DNA from: Hetaerina americana
Taxonomy: Eukaryota > Arthropoda > Insecta > Odonata > Calopterygidae
Length of the DNA: 64,000 nt
Assembly: GCA_022747635.1 (NCBI GenBank)
Contig: JAKTNV010000012.1
Location: 62,001-126,000 of the forward strand
Direction: 5' to 3'
Shown: positions 27,501 to 42,500 of the stretch, piece after piece
Numbering within the stretch: the stretch's first letter is position 1
Layout of the letters: every line of letters starts with the position of its first letter
Made by a program: the position numbers and the translations under genes
The notes under the pieces: generated by a model
Databases searched by the model: none
What the model saw: the letters and a program-made list of their open reading frames with translations, nothing else
What the model was told of the DNA's origin: nothing

Positions 27501-30500
27501 ATGGTTAAACCAATTCATCGTGGCGAACTGGTTTTCGCCAAAATACGGGGTTATCCCGCTTGGCCAGCCATGGTAAATGTCTAATTACAATGACTTGTAA
27601 CCCCTCAATTTGAATTTTTATTATTAATGTTTAATCTTGATAAGGTTGAAGTCGTCCCGGAGCCCGAGAACTCCAACAAGAAAAACACGAAGAAGTACAC
27701 CGTAATTTTTTTTGGGACGAATGACCGGTAACTATGTAGCGTGAACTAGCTGTTAATTATGCATTTGTTTGACCACAATTTACTATACCATTGAAAGTGC
27801 ATTATTCATAGCTCATTCTTGGCTTAAATACCCATATTCAGCAGTTTAATCTGAAGATACTGCGTTACAATTGGCATGAAATAGGATCAGATATACTTTC
27901 GAGATTTAAATAATGGGCATATTAGAAATACACGTAATGAAAAATGGCAATGCTAAGGATGCTGATAATCATTTAAATTTATGTAATCAATGGATTTGTT
28001 AGTAATTCAGTTTAGTATTAAGGAGAAATAAATGCCCTGGTCTATTTTTATTATATATGTAAATTGTATTTTTGAAAAAATTCCTTTAAGATAGTCATTT
28101 TAACAATGAGGTATGTGAACATTAATTGTATTAAGTGTACGTCAAAAGTAAATGTCTCAGAAATGTAGAAAGCTTCTTGTTTTTGAAAACTGCAATCACC
28201 TTTAAACTAGTAGTAGGGTACCATTAACTTTTACCAGGGAAAGCTAGTGTTAAAGATGGGGATGCAATGTTGGTCAAAATGGGTGACATGCACAAGATGG
28301 GTGACTTATACAATATAGGTGATAAATTCGAATTAGGGACAAATTAAAATCGGGTAACAATTTAAAAATAGGCGATCAAGTAGGAGAATTATGGTAGATG
28401 CTGGAATAGAGGAAAAATGAAGACTTCCTGACTTTTACATCTGAAGTGTATTTTATAAGTACACCTTCCACCCTGTATCAATTACACTTCAATGGCCTCT
28501 TCTTTCCTCTTTGCCAATGCTCTCCCTCTTCTTTGTCATTGGCTGATAACCTGTAGGGTCCACAAAGGTGTATTTAATAATTACGCTGTAGGGGAGCCGA
28601 AATGAGTTGTGCCATGCCTTAGGCCAATTAACTCCCAGATTGGGCAAGGCACACATAATTAATTGTATATCGCCTGTTACTATTGTATTAAACCAAAATC
28701 ACGTTGACCTTGGTGTAGGCATATGGTATTTTTATGTGGTTATGAGAGGGCCACTTTGTCATATTAATGACATTCGTGTGAAAAAATTATCTTTTTTCAA
28801 AACAAAAACACAAGGTCTGAAAAGGATGCATGCAATCATCCTAAGTAGGTAACCCTCAAATGTGAAAGTGTGAGGAACTCAACCAAGAGCTTGTAATAAC
28901 AGCAAACAATCAAATATTTTATGCTTAATCTCAATATCTGTATGTTTAAACAGATATAACAGAACGATTTATAGCAATGATGATTATAACATGGAGCTGA
29001 AATTCTATTGGGTAATTTCTTTAATATGCCCTGTAGCATATTCAAGTGATCAGATTATATCAGTCCTTCCGCCATAACTGGTATAAGTTGATATTAAATT
29101 ATGTGATATGAGGTCGAAAAACTGAATTTGGGAGTCAATTGGTGTTATCTTGTGCATGATGTGCTTTATGGTAGTCAATCATCAATCCAACATTTCATAG
29201 TGTACAAGAGTTTAATGCATATATCTTTCCATTGTAGTGGACTTTGCTCCTCCGTAGACTTGTTTCCTTATGTTGAGAATAAGGAGAGGTATGGAAAAAA
29301 GAGAGATGGGATCAGAGGTTTTAACAAGGCCCTGACGGAAATAGAGGCATGTAATGCCATTATTTCCACAAAAACACAGGTAAGTAAAAGTTTATATATG
29401 CCATTACCAAGTATTTATAATTTGAATAATGACTTGTGATATAAGAAAAGTATGGATATCTCGCAACCAAAACAAAACATCCAAAGTTCATGAGACTGAC
29501 TTGCAAAAGGGATTACAGAAAGAGGGCATGGAAGGAGTAGAAAAATTAAGGCTGGGAAAGAGACTCCCACTAGTGAATTATTTTGGCCAATTTCACTTAC
29601 AATGAACATGGTTAGAACCCTTCCATCTTCCATGTTCTTCTAACAGTATATTGTTGTAACTCATATGAAGCTAGGTGAGGTTTTGAAGTTGCCAGAAAGA
29701 AGCCAGTTCAAGCAAGGCATCTGCATACAAAAACCAATCTTATGCTCATTTCACTGACCTGGGGAACTCACTTTCAAAATGGCACAAGTTGCATAAGTTC
29801 AGTTGTACACATTTTTTGTTTGTATTTACTGTGTGTGGTCATTTCTTGAGAAAACTTGAGTGAAATGTAACTATGTGGTTTCCTTCAGAAATGGAGATGC
29901 AACATCCTTTAAATTTTACCCTGAATTTGTAATGTATCATGTGGATTTGTGCCAATGCATTAATATTGCTGTAAGATTATTAATTTAATATACAATTGTA
30001 GGGTGAAAAAGCTCCTCAGCCAAAAGCACCTGCAGCAGGTGTCACAGTGGCTAGTACTGTAACCGGAACTAAGAACACGGCAGGGAAACAATCTCTCTTT
30101 GTTGAAAGAGGAAGCGCAGGCCCGTCTACTGACCATGATGCTGAAAGGAAGCTGTTTAGTGGGGAAAAAGTAGGTGGTGCTGTGCACATAAAAAAGGAAG
30201 TATGTTGAATAAATTTTCAAATTGTTAGTTATCTTGGTAGAAAAATAACGACTGAGAAAAATGCCTAGCATATATAAAATGTTGAGTGGGCAAGCAAATT
30301 ATAAAAATACCGTATATATATTCCCTTGTGTGCGAAGATTTCTAGCGATGTAAATATTTTATTGTTGTAAGTAGTTAAATGACACAGGGTTAGTAATGGC
30401 CCTTTTCTTATTATGATATTCCACAGACTTTTCATCTCTCTTATCCCGCAAACATTGCATATTTTTTTACATTAATATGTGCACGAGATTTTCTTTTTAA

Positions 30501-33500
30501 GTTATTTTCAGCTTGTACCTGATTCTTTAGTCTACATGATATTATAAATGTATGCGATGCGATGTAAATATTTTGTTGTTGTAAGTAGTTAAATAACACA
30601 GGGATATTAATGGCCCTGTTCCTATTATGATATTCCATGGACTTCTCATCTCTCTTATCCCGCAAACATTGCATATTGTTTTACATTAATATGTGCACGA
30701 GATTTTCTTTTTAAGTTATTGCGAGGAGATTCTGTTCTTTACACAGAAGCTGATTGGGGAAGTGAAAAGTGCTGGTAAAAATCCTATAAGCGGAATATCG
30801 AAAGCCTCAGCTTTGAAGAAACGTAATGAAATAAGCCGGAGTGGACAAATTTTGAAGAAAATCAGACTCTCAGTCGAAGAGGGAGGACGGCCCATGACTG
30901 GCCTTGGCCCTGTTGGATCTAAGGCAAATGAGGAAGAGCCATCAGGGCCACACAAAACACCCCAAATAAAACCAGTGCACCTGAAGTGCATACCTGATCC
31001 GCTAGGGAGATCTTCAACAGGCGTACCATCTGGAGAGCAGGTAATTTTGCTTTTCGCATTGCTTTACTTGTTAGTAATATGGATCCTTAAAAATTTCATT
31101 GGTTGTGTGTAGAAGGAATTTAAGGTATTGAAATCTAGCCTTCATGGATAAGTGTTGAGTACGAAATATCACAGTAGACTGATGGAAGTATTTTGTTGCT
31201 TCATCACTGGAATTAATGAGGGTGCCCAAAAAGTGTAAATTTTGAATTTTGCTTGGATGATGTGGTGGGTATTGCTAAGGCCACTATCTTGGTGTGGAAG
31301 TGTCCATATTCCAAGTACGCATTCTGCTGTGGTAGGTGGCTGACTGAGTTATTTTTTACTTTACCCCCTATGAACAGTTATAAATATAGGCTTCAATGGA
31401 GAATTACACGAGTTGTCAGCATGGGGTCCTCAAAATAGTATGTATTGAAATAAAATAGGAAGCTATGGACAAGGCAATGTTTAAATATGTAAATGTTAAA
31501 GGCAAAGTCTACTTGTCCGTTCCTATATAGTCCCCATTGAAATTGAGGCGTTTATCATAACCACACGCGTGCTTTGCAATTCCATTTCTGAAGAAATCTA
31601 CGGCCTCATATTTCAACCACTTGTTTACACCAGCTTCATTTTCTGCATCACTGTGAGAGTACTGTCTTGCTAGCCACGTCTAGCAAGAGATATGGAATCT
31701 TAAATGGGTTATTTTCGAGAATATTTTCTTGATTTTCACCGTCAGACCATGGGTCACAAGATAAGAGCAAACACTGCTTCACTCGGCCTTAACTCATAAG
31801 TGTTTCTCTGTGCATTTCACCGAATGGCCTATGAATTTCAATTGCCTGGTGGTTTTTTCCTTGTTAAAGCCTTACTGCTGAAGACACCCCACAACTTGTG
31901 GAATTTTCAATTGCAATGCATAACATTAAGTGTTCTGTGGACAGAGGAGAACCACTACAGTCTGCCCCCTACAACAGCGGGATGAGCACTGAGTGTAGGG
32001 ACCATTGGTCGCCAAGATGGGGGATCCAGCCGTACTCCCAGTCACATTAGGCCGAAACATTCGTTACTTTCTGGTCATCCCTCGTACTTGATTTTTTTTC
32101 CACATTATATTAGGATGCTTTGTTATGTCCACTGCCATGTTCTTCCAACAGTCAATTGTTCAGATTACAAATGTTTTTTTTGTGTATGAGTTTAGGAATG
32201 GATTGAATACCGATCCATAATATCTTTTAATTAAACTAAAATCAGTCAAGATCAGAGAGGGTGTCCATATCTGCAACATATGTTATTCGAGCCAAAATTA
32301 ACAGCGCAGTGTTTCAGTAATTCTTTAGAAAAAGAGAAATGGCATTGTTAATACTCATTTCTTGTTAAATTGCTTTCAAAATTTCTGCTACATTTGGTTT
32401 CTCTTTATTTAGTCAATAGAAGGAACAAATTTTTGTTTACATAGCAGTGATAGAACACTTTTAATTGACAGGCGTAATGCCAAAAGAGATGAAAGCAGAT
32501 TTGGGCGAAGCTCATGGCACATCTGCTCCAGTGTTAGCAAATGCTTCCAATTATTGAAATGGCTTAAAATGTGGCTATACATCCACAAATAATGATCACA
32601 TCCGGTTTGTCCAGTGGAATAGACTTCCTCTGAAATAATCGACAAAATCTACGATAATGTTTTGAATGATTGACAAATCAAAATTGGAGGCATATCATAA
32701 GTTACAGTGCTTTCTATTTTACACGAAAATTTTGTGTGAAAAAAATTTCAGCAGGATATGTTAGCTAACCATTCTCTGTGGTGATAGCTGTGGTCTAAAC
32801 ATGGATTAACTACTGCAGTTAAGAGAAAAAGGATAGTGGAAACAATGTGTTTGTAAAGGCAATCTGACTCCAAAGTGTGAGAGGGCTGAAATGGACGAAC
32901 AAGGTGATGGCCTCTGATTTTTGGAATGCACAAGGAATCGTGTATGTTGATAACTTGCTGTGTCTGCCCGATTGTATGTATTTGATGGGATATGTAGGCT
33001 GGACTTGCCATGTATCATTTTGAACTTGGGTGTAACCAGTCAGAGACCATTCTTTGCAATTCTTGCCTCTATATTTACAAATTCTCCAAATTAACCTTTT
33101 AAAATGAAGAGAATGCATCAGTTTGATATAATCTTTTCAGGGGGATATTCTGATGGAGGAGAAGAAGCGGAAATGTGATGATCCAATGGGTGGCGACCTT
33201 AGTGAGTAATTATGTGTCATTGATAAATTATTAATGATTTAATCTTGATTATTCCTAATGCACTGAATTGTGAAATGTATGCTGTGCCCATTCGAAGAGA
33301 GGTGGTTGACGAATTCCAAGAACCTTATTTTTTAACTGCTCTTGATCAAAATGTTAGCCTTTCTTTGATCACTGTTGGCATTGAATAGTTCATGTCCAAA
33401 AGAATAATGCTATCAATGTAGTACATTGTGTCAAATATGTGTATCAAATTAATGCTTAATATGTGCAACAGTATGCTGCCACAGTTAACACTAAGATAAC

Positions 33501-36500
33501 AAAACTTGGTTTTAGGGTAGTTGAAGAGCAGTAAGGTACTTGAAACTCTTTGGATTACGAACCATAAGTTTTTGGGAAATTGGGCATCATGTCTAATATT
33601 CTGGTTCAAGGCTTTATTAGTTTCATCCGTAACGATTTTGCATTTTTAATTTTGTTTGTTTATCTGAGTATGATGTTCTATATGTATATATTTCTGCATT
33701 ATCAATTGCAGGACGTATTGAGGATGATAATGCAACAGTGGTGGCAGATGAAGAAGGAATTGACTTATACAGGCCACCTTTAGCAATTGTAAGTTTTTGT
33801 CACAATACTGTGTCCTAAAGTGATTAATTAGTTTTAATAATTGGTTTGTCTTAGTAATCAGTAGCTAGTTCTTTATCATCTGCATGATCTTTTTCTGCTG
33901 GCATTATCCTGAAAATTCCTCAGGAGATTGATGGCGGCTGTTGTTGGCCGATTGTGTGTGCATGCTAGATCAGCCATGGTCACACCTAGTTCTTGCTTTT
34001 CTAAGAATTTACTTTTCAATCAATTGGCTATATTTAAACCCTTTTGGTGTAGCGGACCAATTTATTGGCTTTTGCATCTCTAGTAAAAAGTGCAGATGGC
34101 TGATATATTGGCCCAAATGTAAGCTATCGTTTAAATCGCTCTAGTTTATTGAATTTTTATTGCCACTTGTGTATTGTTTCTTGTATCATAAATATAAAGC
34201 CTCTGCTTTGTATAATTTTTTTTCTCTCTTTTGTATACCTTTGGGTTAATTACTCTGTTTATGGTTTTTCTATCTCTTGTAAGTATAAATCTTACACTAA
34301 TTTTTACATTGAACTGTTTACGTGTGGGGAAGTGCATTCTAATGGTTTGCTTGTTTCTTTCGCTAAGTGGTCTCTTCTGTATTAAATATTTTTAATTCTG
34401 CACACTTTTGAATGCTTAATGATGAATCTGCTCTGATACCAACTGCTAAGACTTAGGTGATGCGATCTTAGTGAAAGCATTGCTATGCAAATATATTGCT
34501 TTTCCTTTTCTTCCGTCCTAGGTAATCATTTAGGCTGTTTGTAATGTGATGGTATTGTAAGCATTTCTCTTTCTAAATCAGCCTTTTTCTTTTACTGCCT
34601 TGAAATGGAGTGTACATTGTGGATAGCATGTGATGAACACAATTCTCTTTTGGCATTGAGTTGTGGTGCTGTTTTTCTCATACAAGGTAGTGGTGAAATC
34701 ATACGGGGTTTTGAAAAAATATTTACATTTTTATTTTTCCTATGAAGAAAACAGCCCAACAACAATGATGACTAAGCACAAATACACTGCAAGAATCATT
34801 GAGTCTGTTGAGATGGAATGCCTCAGGGGTTGGAGTGTTGCATATCTCCTCGTGTAAGTAGATCAAACACTAGACTGGAGTGTCTATTCAAGGTAAAAAA
34901 AAGAATTGTGCAATTTGTGGTGGAATACAGGGTGCGTTCCAAAAGTAATGCAATTTTTTTAATTTATGAACAGATTTGAATGAACACGAAATTTTCTTCA
35001 AATGACTGTCTTTGGCGCCTCGCCACATTTTTTTCCGGCAACTGCCATGACCGGTATGTGCCCTGAAAGGCATCTTCGGGGACCTCTTGCAAGGTCTTCG
35101 TGGCAGCTGATTGGATCTCTTCTATGGATGAAAAATGGGTTCCTTTCAGGGCTGCCTTAATACGAGGGAAGAAAAAGAATCCTGCTGGGGCAAAGTCAGG
35201 GCTATAAGAGGGGTAGGGTAGCATTAGCACATGATGTTTGGCCAGGAACTCGTGCTCTTGTAGAGCATTGTGGCAAGGTGCGTTGTCATGGAGTTGCCAG
35301 GTAGCGGAGATGTCTTTTCTCGTCCTGATGACCCTTTTTCCGAGTCTGTCCAGCACATCCACGTAGTAGGCAGCGGGAACTGTATGTCCTGGGGGAACAA
35401 ACTCCTGTGCTGTCGAACAAGAAAATGATCGTTGTTTTCTCTTTTGATTGCTCATTCTTGCCTTTTTGGGCTTGGGGGACTGTTCGGTGTGCCACTCAAG
35501 AGCTTTGGCGTTTTGTTTCTGGGTCTTATTGAAAAATCCAGGTTTTATTGCCAGTGATGACGCGGTCCAAATAATCAGGTTCATTTTCAATACTTTGCGA
35601 GAGCTCACTTGAAATTTCCACTCAGGTGGTCTTTTGGTTGTCTGACAACACCATGTGCACGAGCTTGGCGCACACTTTCATCATCGCTAAATCTTCAGTA
35701 GCAATGCAAAGCACAACAGCAGACTTACACAGTAGTAAGTTCAGTTCATTGGTTTAATGGTCACCATCTTGATACTCAATCAATGGCCAGAGTCCAACAA
35801 TTATCAAACACGAGCCACATTGGCGTCGTTTTTCCTGGTCGATGGCCGCCCAGAGTTTTGTTCATCGTGGACCTCTTCCCGGCCCTCCTTAAAGGCCTTT
35901 AACCACCTTGAAACTTGTGAGTTGGTCAGAGCAGAGTCCCGGTAAGCCTCGGGGAATCATTTTCTTTGTGTCCTCGAGAGATTTTTTCAGCAGAGCACAA
36001 AACTTAATCGCATGATGTTGCTTGATCGTCAATTTAATTTTTTTCTTGGCACGGTCAGTGTGTAGAAGTTAGCATTAACCTACGCCCTGCCACTTCCACA
36101 GCTTGGAGAGCCCTGAGAATGGTTTTGAAGCAATGATTAGAGTTCCCCCCTCTACTACCTGCTCCAAGGGGTTCGATCCCACTCCAACCAATAGGAGCAG
36201 GAGCGGCAAGGGAAATTTGATTGCATTACTTTCAGAACGCACCCTGTTTACATCCAGGAGAGAGAGGTCGCAAACAGTATGCATAAATTATAAAAAAAGG
36301 TGTGGAGATGCTAGATGAATGATTGAACAACACCTTTTAGAACAAACTATTGTGCAAAATGTGACTTTACAGTGGCAGACGGAAAGTTATGCTCCTCAAA
36401 AGTAATTCTTTATTTTTTGTAATGTTTTTGCATGTCTTTTTGGTTAATTTTGTTTAGTAAAAAGTGTTTTCATTAGAAAATGTTACATATAATGTATTAC

Positions 36501-39500
36501 TATTGTTTCCCTAAATCAAATTTTATTGCTAAAAAATTGTTCCTGTTTAGTAGACGGTTACAATTCCAATTCTTTTGTCAGACAATGTAAATTTCATGCC
36601 TTAATGTTACCTAATTCAGTTACTCTTCAATCAAAACAACTGCATGTGGATATCTTTGAAAATGGCTTCAAGATATTTTTTTCCCCCAGATGATACATTT
36701 GATTAATATACCCTCCACATATTTTGCTTGTACTGCTGGCTGAACGCGGCACTAAGAGGGTTAATAATATCATGGTGACTCCTATCGCTTTTTCCTCTGG
36801 GACATTTTTGAAAGTCTGAGCAAAGAAATCAGAAATAATATGACTGAACTCTAGCTGGGAAAAATGTGTGACAACAAGCAATACTGAGATATTACACAAA
36901 TGAGTCCTCTGAATCAGCAAGCATGCAAATATTCCAGGAAATCCCTCCTCATCATGCCTTATGCAAAAAGTTGTGAAGTGAGTTATGTTAAAAAAATATT
37001 CTTACTGATTTTGTGAATTATTTGCAATTCCATGTGCTCATTGGGCATGGTTCAACTGTATCTCGGCGACTCGTTGTATTTTTCATTGCATCTTTGTTTT
37101 GACATCATAGAAGCATGAGAATTGTTATGTTTAGATATACTTTGCTTTGTTTAAATTTAATTGCATTTGATCAGTTTGATTTCTTTTGCAAAATCCACCC
37201 TGTGGTAACCATCACGTTAAGTTAACATTTATTTCCTGACTCCAATCACCAAGCTAGCAACTTACTTCATAAACTCCCACATGGTCATTAGGATGTATTT
37301 TTTGTTCTTCTCTGTGACCAGGTCCAAAGTACAAAGTTAGTATAAGAAGTATCTGGGAGAGCTTCTGAAAAGTAATTATTTCAGGTGATGTTGTAATGCC
37401 TAAAAATTCCTCCCGTGTACTTTCCTTGAGCGTCGACACACTTATGCTGTGGGCTTTTCCGTGACTCAAAGGTTCCCTGGTAGGTGGTGCCTGGAAGGTC
37501 CTTGAGGGTATGCGTGCAAGCTTCTTTGATGGCACTCGGTCCTATGGTGGTGTCCTTTGAGGGACGAGTTCACTTTTGGGAATTGGAAATTGTCTGTTGG
37601 TTCCAAGTCGGGACTTTTGAGTGGGTTGGGGAATTGTCGAGATGCCATTGCAGAAGGGCTTCGCAAGCAGACACTCGACTCAGCTCTTGGTCATCTGGCT
37701 AGACCTTCAGGACAAGTTTAACACAGATCATTCACTTCACCAAATTTTCAGAGATAATGCTGTGCACTGTAATCTTACCAATGCTAACACAATCCTAGAT
37801 CATGTGCACATTTAACCAATGGTGTGAATTCATCCTTTTAAGCTCATGTTGAGGTCATTGGATCTTGGTGTAGATCCAGAGCAGGACTCGTCCTCTACAC
37901 CCTCATAGCCATCTTTAAAGAGCTTGTGCCACTTAAAAAATATCAGTTTGTGTCATGTTTTCATCTTTAAACACTTAGCAAATCATGCTCAACGTCTCCT
38001 TACCCAAATTCTCCAGTCCAACAAAACATTTGAGAGCGTACTGCTGTTCAATCGATCCCTGTGTTTTGCACTGGCACCGAGTCACTCGAAAGAGGTCCGC
38101 TAAAAACGCAATCTAGCATAAAGGAACACTGGCAGGTGATAGGTGCTTGGAACTTGTTGAAGATTATACCCTCAATCACCGAGCATGTGTGTTGGAAGCT
38201 TGCTGCCACATGCGTTCACGTCAGAAAAAAATTATTCTCAATACTTTTTTTCTATACCATATATATCTTTACCGTTTCAGTTTGGGTTCTGCCATGGTCA
38301 TGTAATAAATGCATCTAGTGGGAAGGTTTATAGAAATTTTCCCATTGATTATATTCTAGGTCCATAGTATGGAGATACATGTGCTTTTTAATGCACATAT
38401 TATTATTGACAGGTCCTCTCTTTTCTATAATCTATCCATTCTTTACCTCTGTGAAGATTTTAGTCCATATCCCTTTAATGAGGGTTTCCACTTCATCTGG
38501 AAATAAGGGGATCGAGATGGTGCGGGGGCTAACGTACTGGCTTCCCACCCTGAGGGCGCGGGTTCAAATCCCGGCGGTGTTGAATATTTTTCAGAGGTAT
38601 CTCGATCCCTACTAGCGGTGCTTTGTGGAGGGCACTTTGAGTGAGTACGCCGTCCGTCGGATGGGACGTTAAGCCGCGGACCCCTTGGCGCCTTTCGTAA
38701 AGAGTAGGCTAATGCCGACGCCGGGTTTCTCTCCACCCTTCATCCTTTCCTGTCCTTCCCCTATGGCGCAAATGACCTTAGCTGTCGGTCGCCTCCCCTC
38801 AAAACTACTACTACTCTAGAAATAAAATATGTATCTGACTGATAGAATTTTGATATCATGGGATGAGTAGGTTGGACTTGACATGTATTATTGTAAACTT
38901 GGGTATTACCAGTCAGAGACCGTTATTTGCAATTCTCGCATCAATATTTACAAGTTCTTGACACCAGCGTTTTAAAATGAAGAGAATGCATCAATTTGAT
39001 ATCATTCTTTTCAGGAGGATTTCCTGATGGAGGAGAAGAAGCGGAAATTTGATGATCGAGGGAGTGGAGATTTTAGTGAGTATTTATGCATCATTGATGG
39101 ATTATTTATGATTATTCCTAATGCACTGATGTGTGAAATGTATGGTGTGCCCATTTGAAGAGGGGTGTTTGACAAATTAGGAGACATTTTATTTTTTAAC
39201 CGCTCTTGATCAAAATGTTGGCCTTTCATTGATCACTGTTGTCATTTCATAGTTCATTTCCAAAAGAATAACGCTATCAGTGTTGTAGGTTGTGTCAAAT
39301 ATGTGTGTCAAATTATTGCTTAATATGTGCAACAGTTGGCTGCCACAGTTAATGCCAAGTTGACAAAACTAGGTTTTAGGTAGTTGAAGAGCAGTATGTC
39401 CTTGAGAGAACTTGCAATATCCCTCAAGGATATATTGCGTATTTATACTTTGTATGTACCTCATATTAGTATACTTGTAGGGAAGTGGGCAATGGGGGCA

Positions 39501-42500
39501 AATGTAGTCGAGAGAATCCTGCTGGTATCCGTAAATTTCCAAGATAATGTCAGTATAATGTTTATTCTTGAGACATGACTCATTTAATGAATGTAAATGC
39601 CATTAATGAGGCTTCTAAGGAGAAGGGCCACAAGATGGTTCAAGTCTTGCATGAATAAAAATGATAGGTGAAGCATTAAAATTTGATATTACTACCTTGA
39701 TCAAAAAGTTCCCGGAATTTATTCAGAAAATTAAAAATACAAGTTTATTCATCTAAATCTATATTGTCCCCTTCAAAGTAATCCCCATCGACTGCAACAC
39801 ACTTATGCCAGCGCTTGATCCAATCCTCGAAACATTTTTTATATTCGGTTTTCGGTATGTCCATCAGTGCTTCCTGCGATTTTTCCATTACTTCCTCTCG
39901 GCTGCTAAAACGCGTTCCCCGTAATGGTTTTTTAACTCGATTGAACAGAAAGAAGTCACAGGGAGCCAAATCAGGTGAATTCGGTGGCTGTTGGATGGTA
40001 TTTGTTGCATTTTTCGTCAAAAAATTACGAATAATGATAGCACTGTGCGACGGTGCGTTATCATGGTGCAAAATCCACGAGTTTTCTGCCCACATTTCTG
40101 GTCTCTTTTGGCGAATTGCTTCACGCAAACGTCTCATAACGCCCAAATAATACTCTTTGTTTACTGTCTGGCAAAAATTCATGATGCACTACACCGTTGT
40201 AATCCATGAAAACCGTCAGCATTGCCTTCTTTTTTGACTGAAAACGACGTGGTTTTTTTGGTCTCGGCTCATTTGGTGAACGCCATTCACTTGCCTGATG
40301 TCTGGATTGCGTGTCGTACTCATAAACCCACGTCTCGTCTCCAGTAATGATCCTTTTGATGAATGTGGGATCGGATTCAGCCTCGCAAATCATGTCTTTT
40401 GCGACGTCAACACGGTGTCTTTTTTGCATGAAATTGAGGTCTTTTGCTGCTACACGACGGAAACCCAAATCATTAACCACAATGTCTTGGGCGGATCCAT
40501 AGGCAATGTTCAAGTCCTCCGCTATTTCTCTGATGGTTAATTTGCGGTTATTGACCAACATTTCTTTTACTTTATCAATTTTTTCACCGACTTTCGATGT
40601 CGATGGTCTGCCACTGCGTTCATCATCTTCGATTGACTCACGACCACTTCTGAACCGCTCGTGCCACTGGTAAACGACGGTTTTTTTTAGAGAATCGTTG
40701 CCGAAACACTTTTCCAACATTTCCAACGTCCGTGCGCCACTAAATCCGTTTTTTACGCAAAATTTAATTAGAGTTCGTTGTTGCAAATTTAAATCCATTT
40801 CTGCAATTGTAAAAAATCGCCAACACACACAGAGATAGATGTACTCTTGGCTACGTAACTTTTGCAAATGTCAAGTCATGACACTAAGATTTAAAGGGAA
40901 TATCAACAACAGATGTACCAATTTAACAAAAAAAACAGAACTCAAATCGGAACGATGGGAGCGCCACACAGTGGTTATTCCGGGAACTTTTTGATCAAGG
41001 TAGTATGCAATCGTATCAAAATAAACCTCCAGAAATATAAATATGAAACCCTGTAATTTGCATACCTACCTTGTGTTTTTTCATTGAATTTCACCAGCCT
41101 ATTACAAAGACTGGATATTTTGGCGATGAAGTGCCTCAAAAGTATGTTATCAGAAGCAGTTCCCTTGGGGGCAGTTGTTTTCTGCTGCAAAATTACCCGT
41201 TTGATTCAGATGTAAAAATAATTGTGCCTAAAGGAAAGCAGCCTTCCACATATTGATTTGATTCACAGCCAGGCAGCCAGTGTCTAACATTGCAATAAAC
41301 AACGAGGACAGTGATCTGGATAGTTTTCAAGTTTTTAGTCCTGTTGGATCATGAAAAAACTTGCAGTTTCAAATGGAACAAATTTTAAAGAAATGTATGT
41401 TCATTTTACTTTAAATGTTTAAATTGAAACAGTGGTTATGAGGTCTGTTCAAACTTTTCCCGAAACTATTTTACAGCATGCCTCCAGGGGGATATTTTTT
41501 AATCCAATTGGTGGTGTTGTGTCCATAGAAACTTCCCGCACTCCTACCGTCAAGCACTTAGTTGATTAGTTACAGTCATCAATGTGACTATAGTTAATGA
41601 ACATTGCTTGAAAGGGGTGTCTGTGGAACATGGCAAGAAGTCGGACCCATGAAGTAGAGGTCTTTAATGGAGCAGCTTTGTGTTCTGTGAAATTCAGTGT
41701 AAAATTGTCCAATTCCATCATGGAAATTTTGGATGTTAAGAGTTGATTATCAAGGCGAGGATGCTATGGAACATAGGATGAGTGGTTCAGAAAGGGGCGG
41801 CAATCTGTGGAAGATGACTAGCATTCAGGAAGACCATCAACGTTTGCTGATGAGAGAGTGAACCCTCTCGTTCATGCAAATGCATATTTGATTGTCAGGG
41901 AACTTACTTAAGATTAAGATGTTGGATTTATTCATGCTGTGGAGTCACCTTCAACTTTGTGCCTCGTCTGATGCCAGCACACCAGAAATAACATCCATTT
42001 CAAGTCTGTCAGGAACAATTTGATCGAGCTGAAGAGGATGAATTCTTCTTCTCCGGAATCATTTCAGGAATAATGGGTTTTTTTTGTATGACAAAAAAAC
42101 AGAAGTGCAATCTTCACAATGGATTGGTGAACCATCCCTTCACTCCAGAAAAGCTTGACAAGTTTGCTCAAATGTCAGGGTGATGTAGACTGTTTTTATA
42201 TGCAAAGGGGGTATTGCATCACGAATCCCTGCCTAAAGGCCAGACAGCACAGGTGTATACCTGGGGGTTATGAAACGCCTAAGGAAGAGAAATGGGCAAA
42301 AGTGGTGCGTACATAGGAGGAGTGGCAAGTGGTTTTTCTGCCATGCCAGCAAGCTGCTGTGCTATCCTTCCCACCTTACTTGCCAGTCCTGGCCCCATGT
42401 GACTTAATTCTCTTCCCCAAACTAAAAAGGCTGCTCAAAGAAAAAACATTTGCCGCAATTCCAGAGAAAAATTCGATGCAGGACCTTACTATGAGCATTC

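Larger units (their letters stand above)
1..30390. repeat. 28.4-kb tandem unit, copy A (longer, partly diverged)
   Basis: First visible copy of a head-to-tail repeat. Positions 1-10804 match 30391-39239 with scattered SNPs, 1-5 bp indels and two larger extra segments (872-942 and 1838-3714). The last mismatch I see is 10804 (a) against 39239 (t). From 10805 onward each base I compared recurs 28,435 bp downstream. The unit edge chosen here is arbitrary because the array is circularly permutable; I set it where the 28,435-bp period meets the left window edge. The unit holds most of one PWWP gene and the start of the next. Confidence 0.93.
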
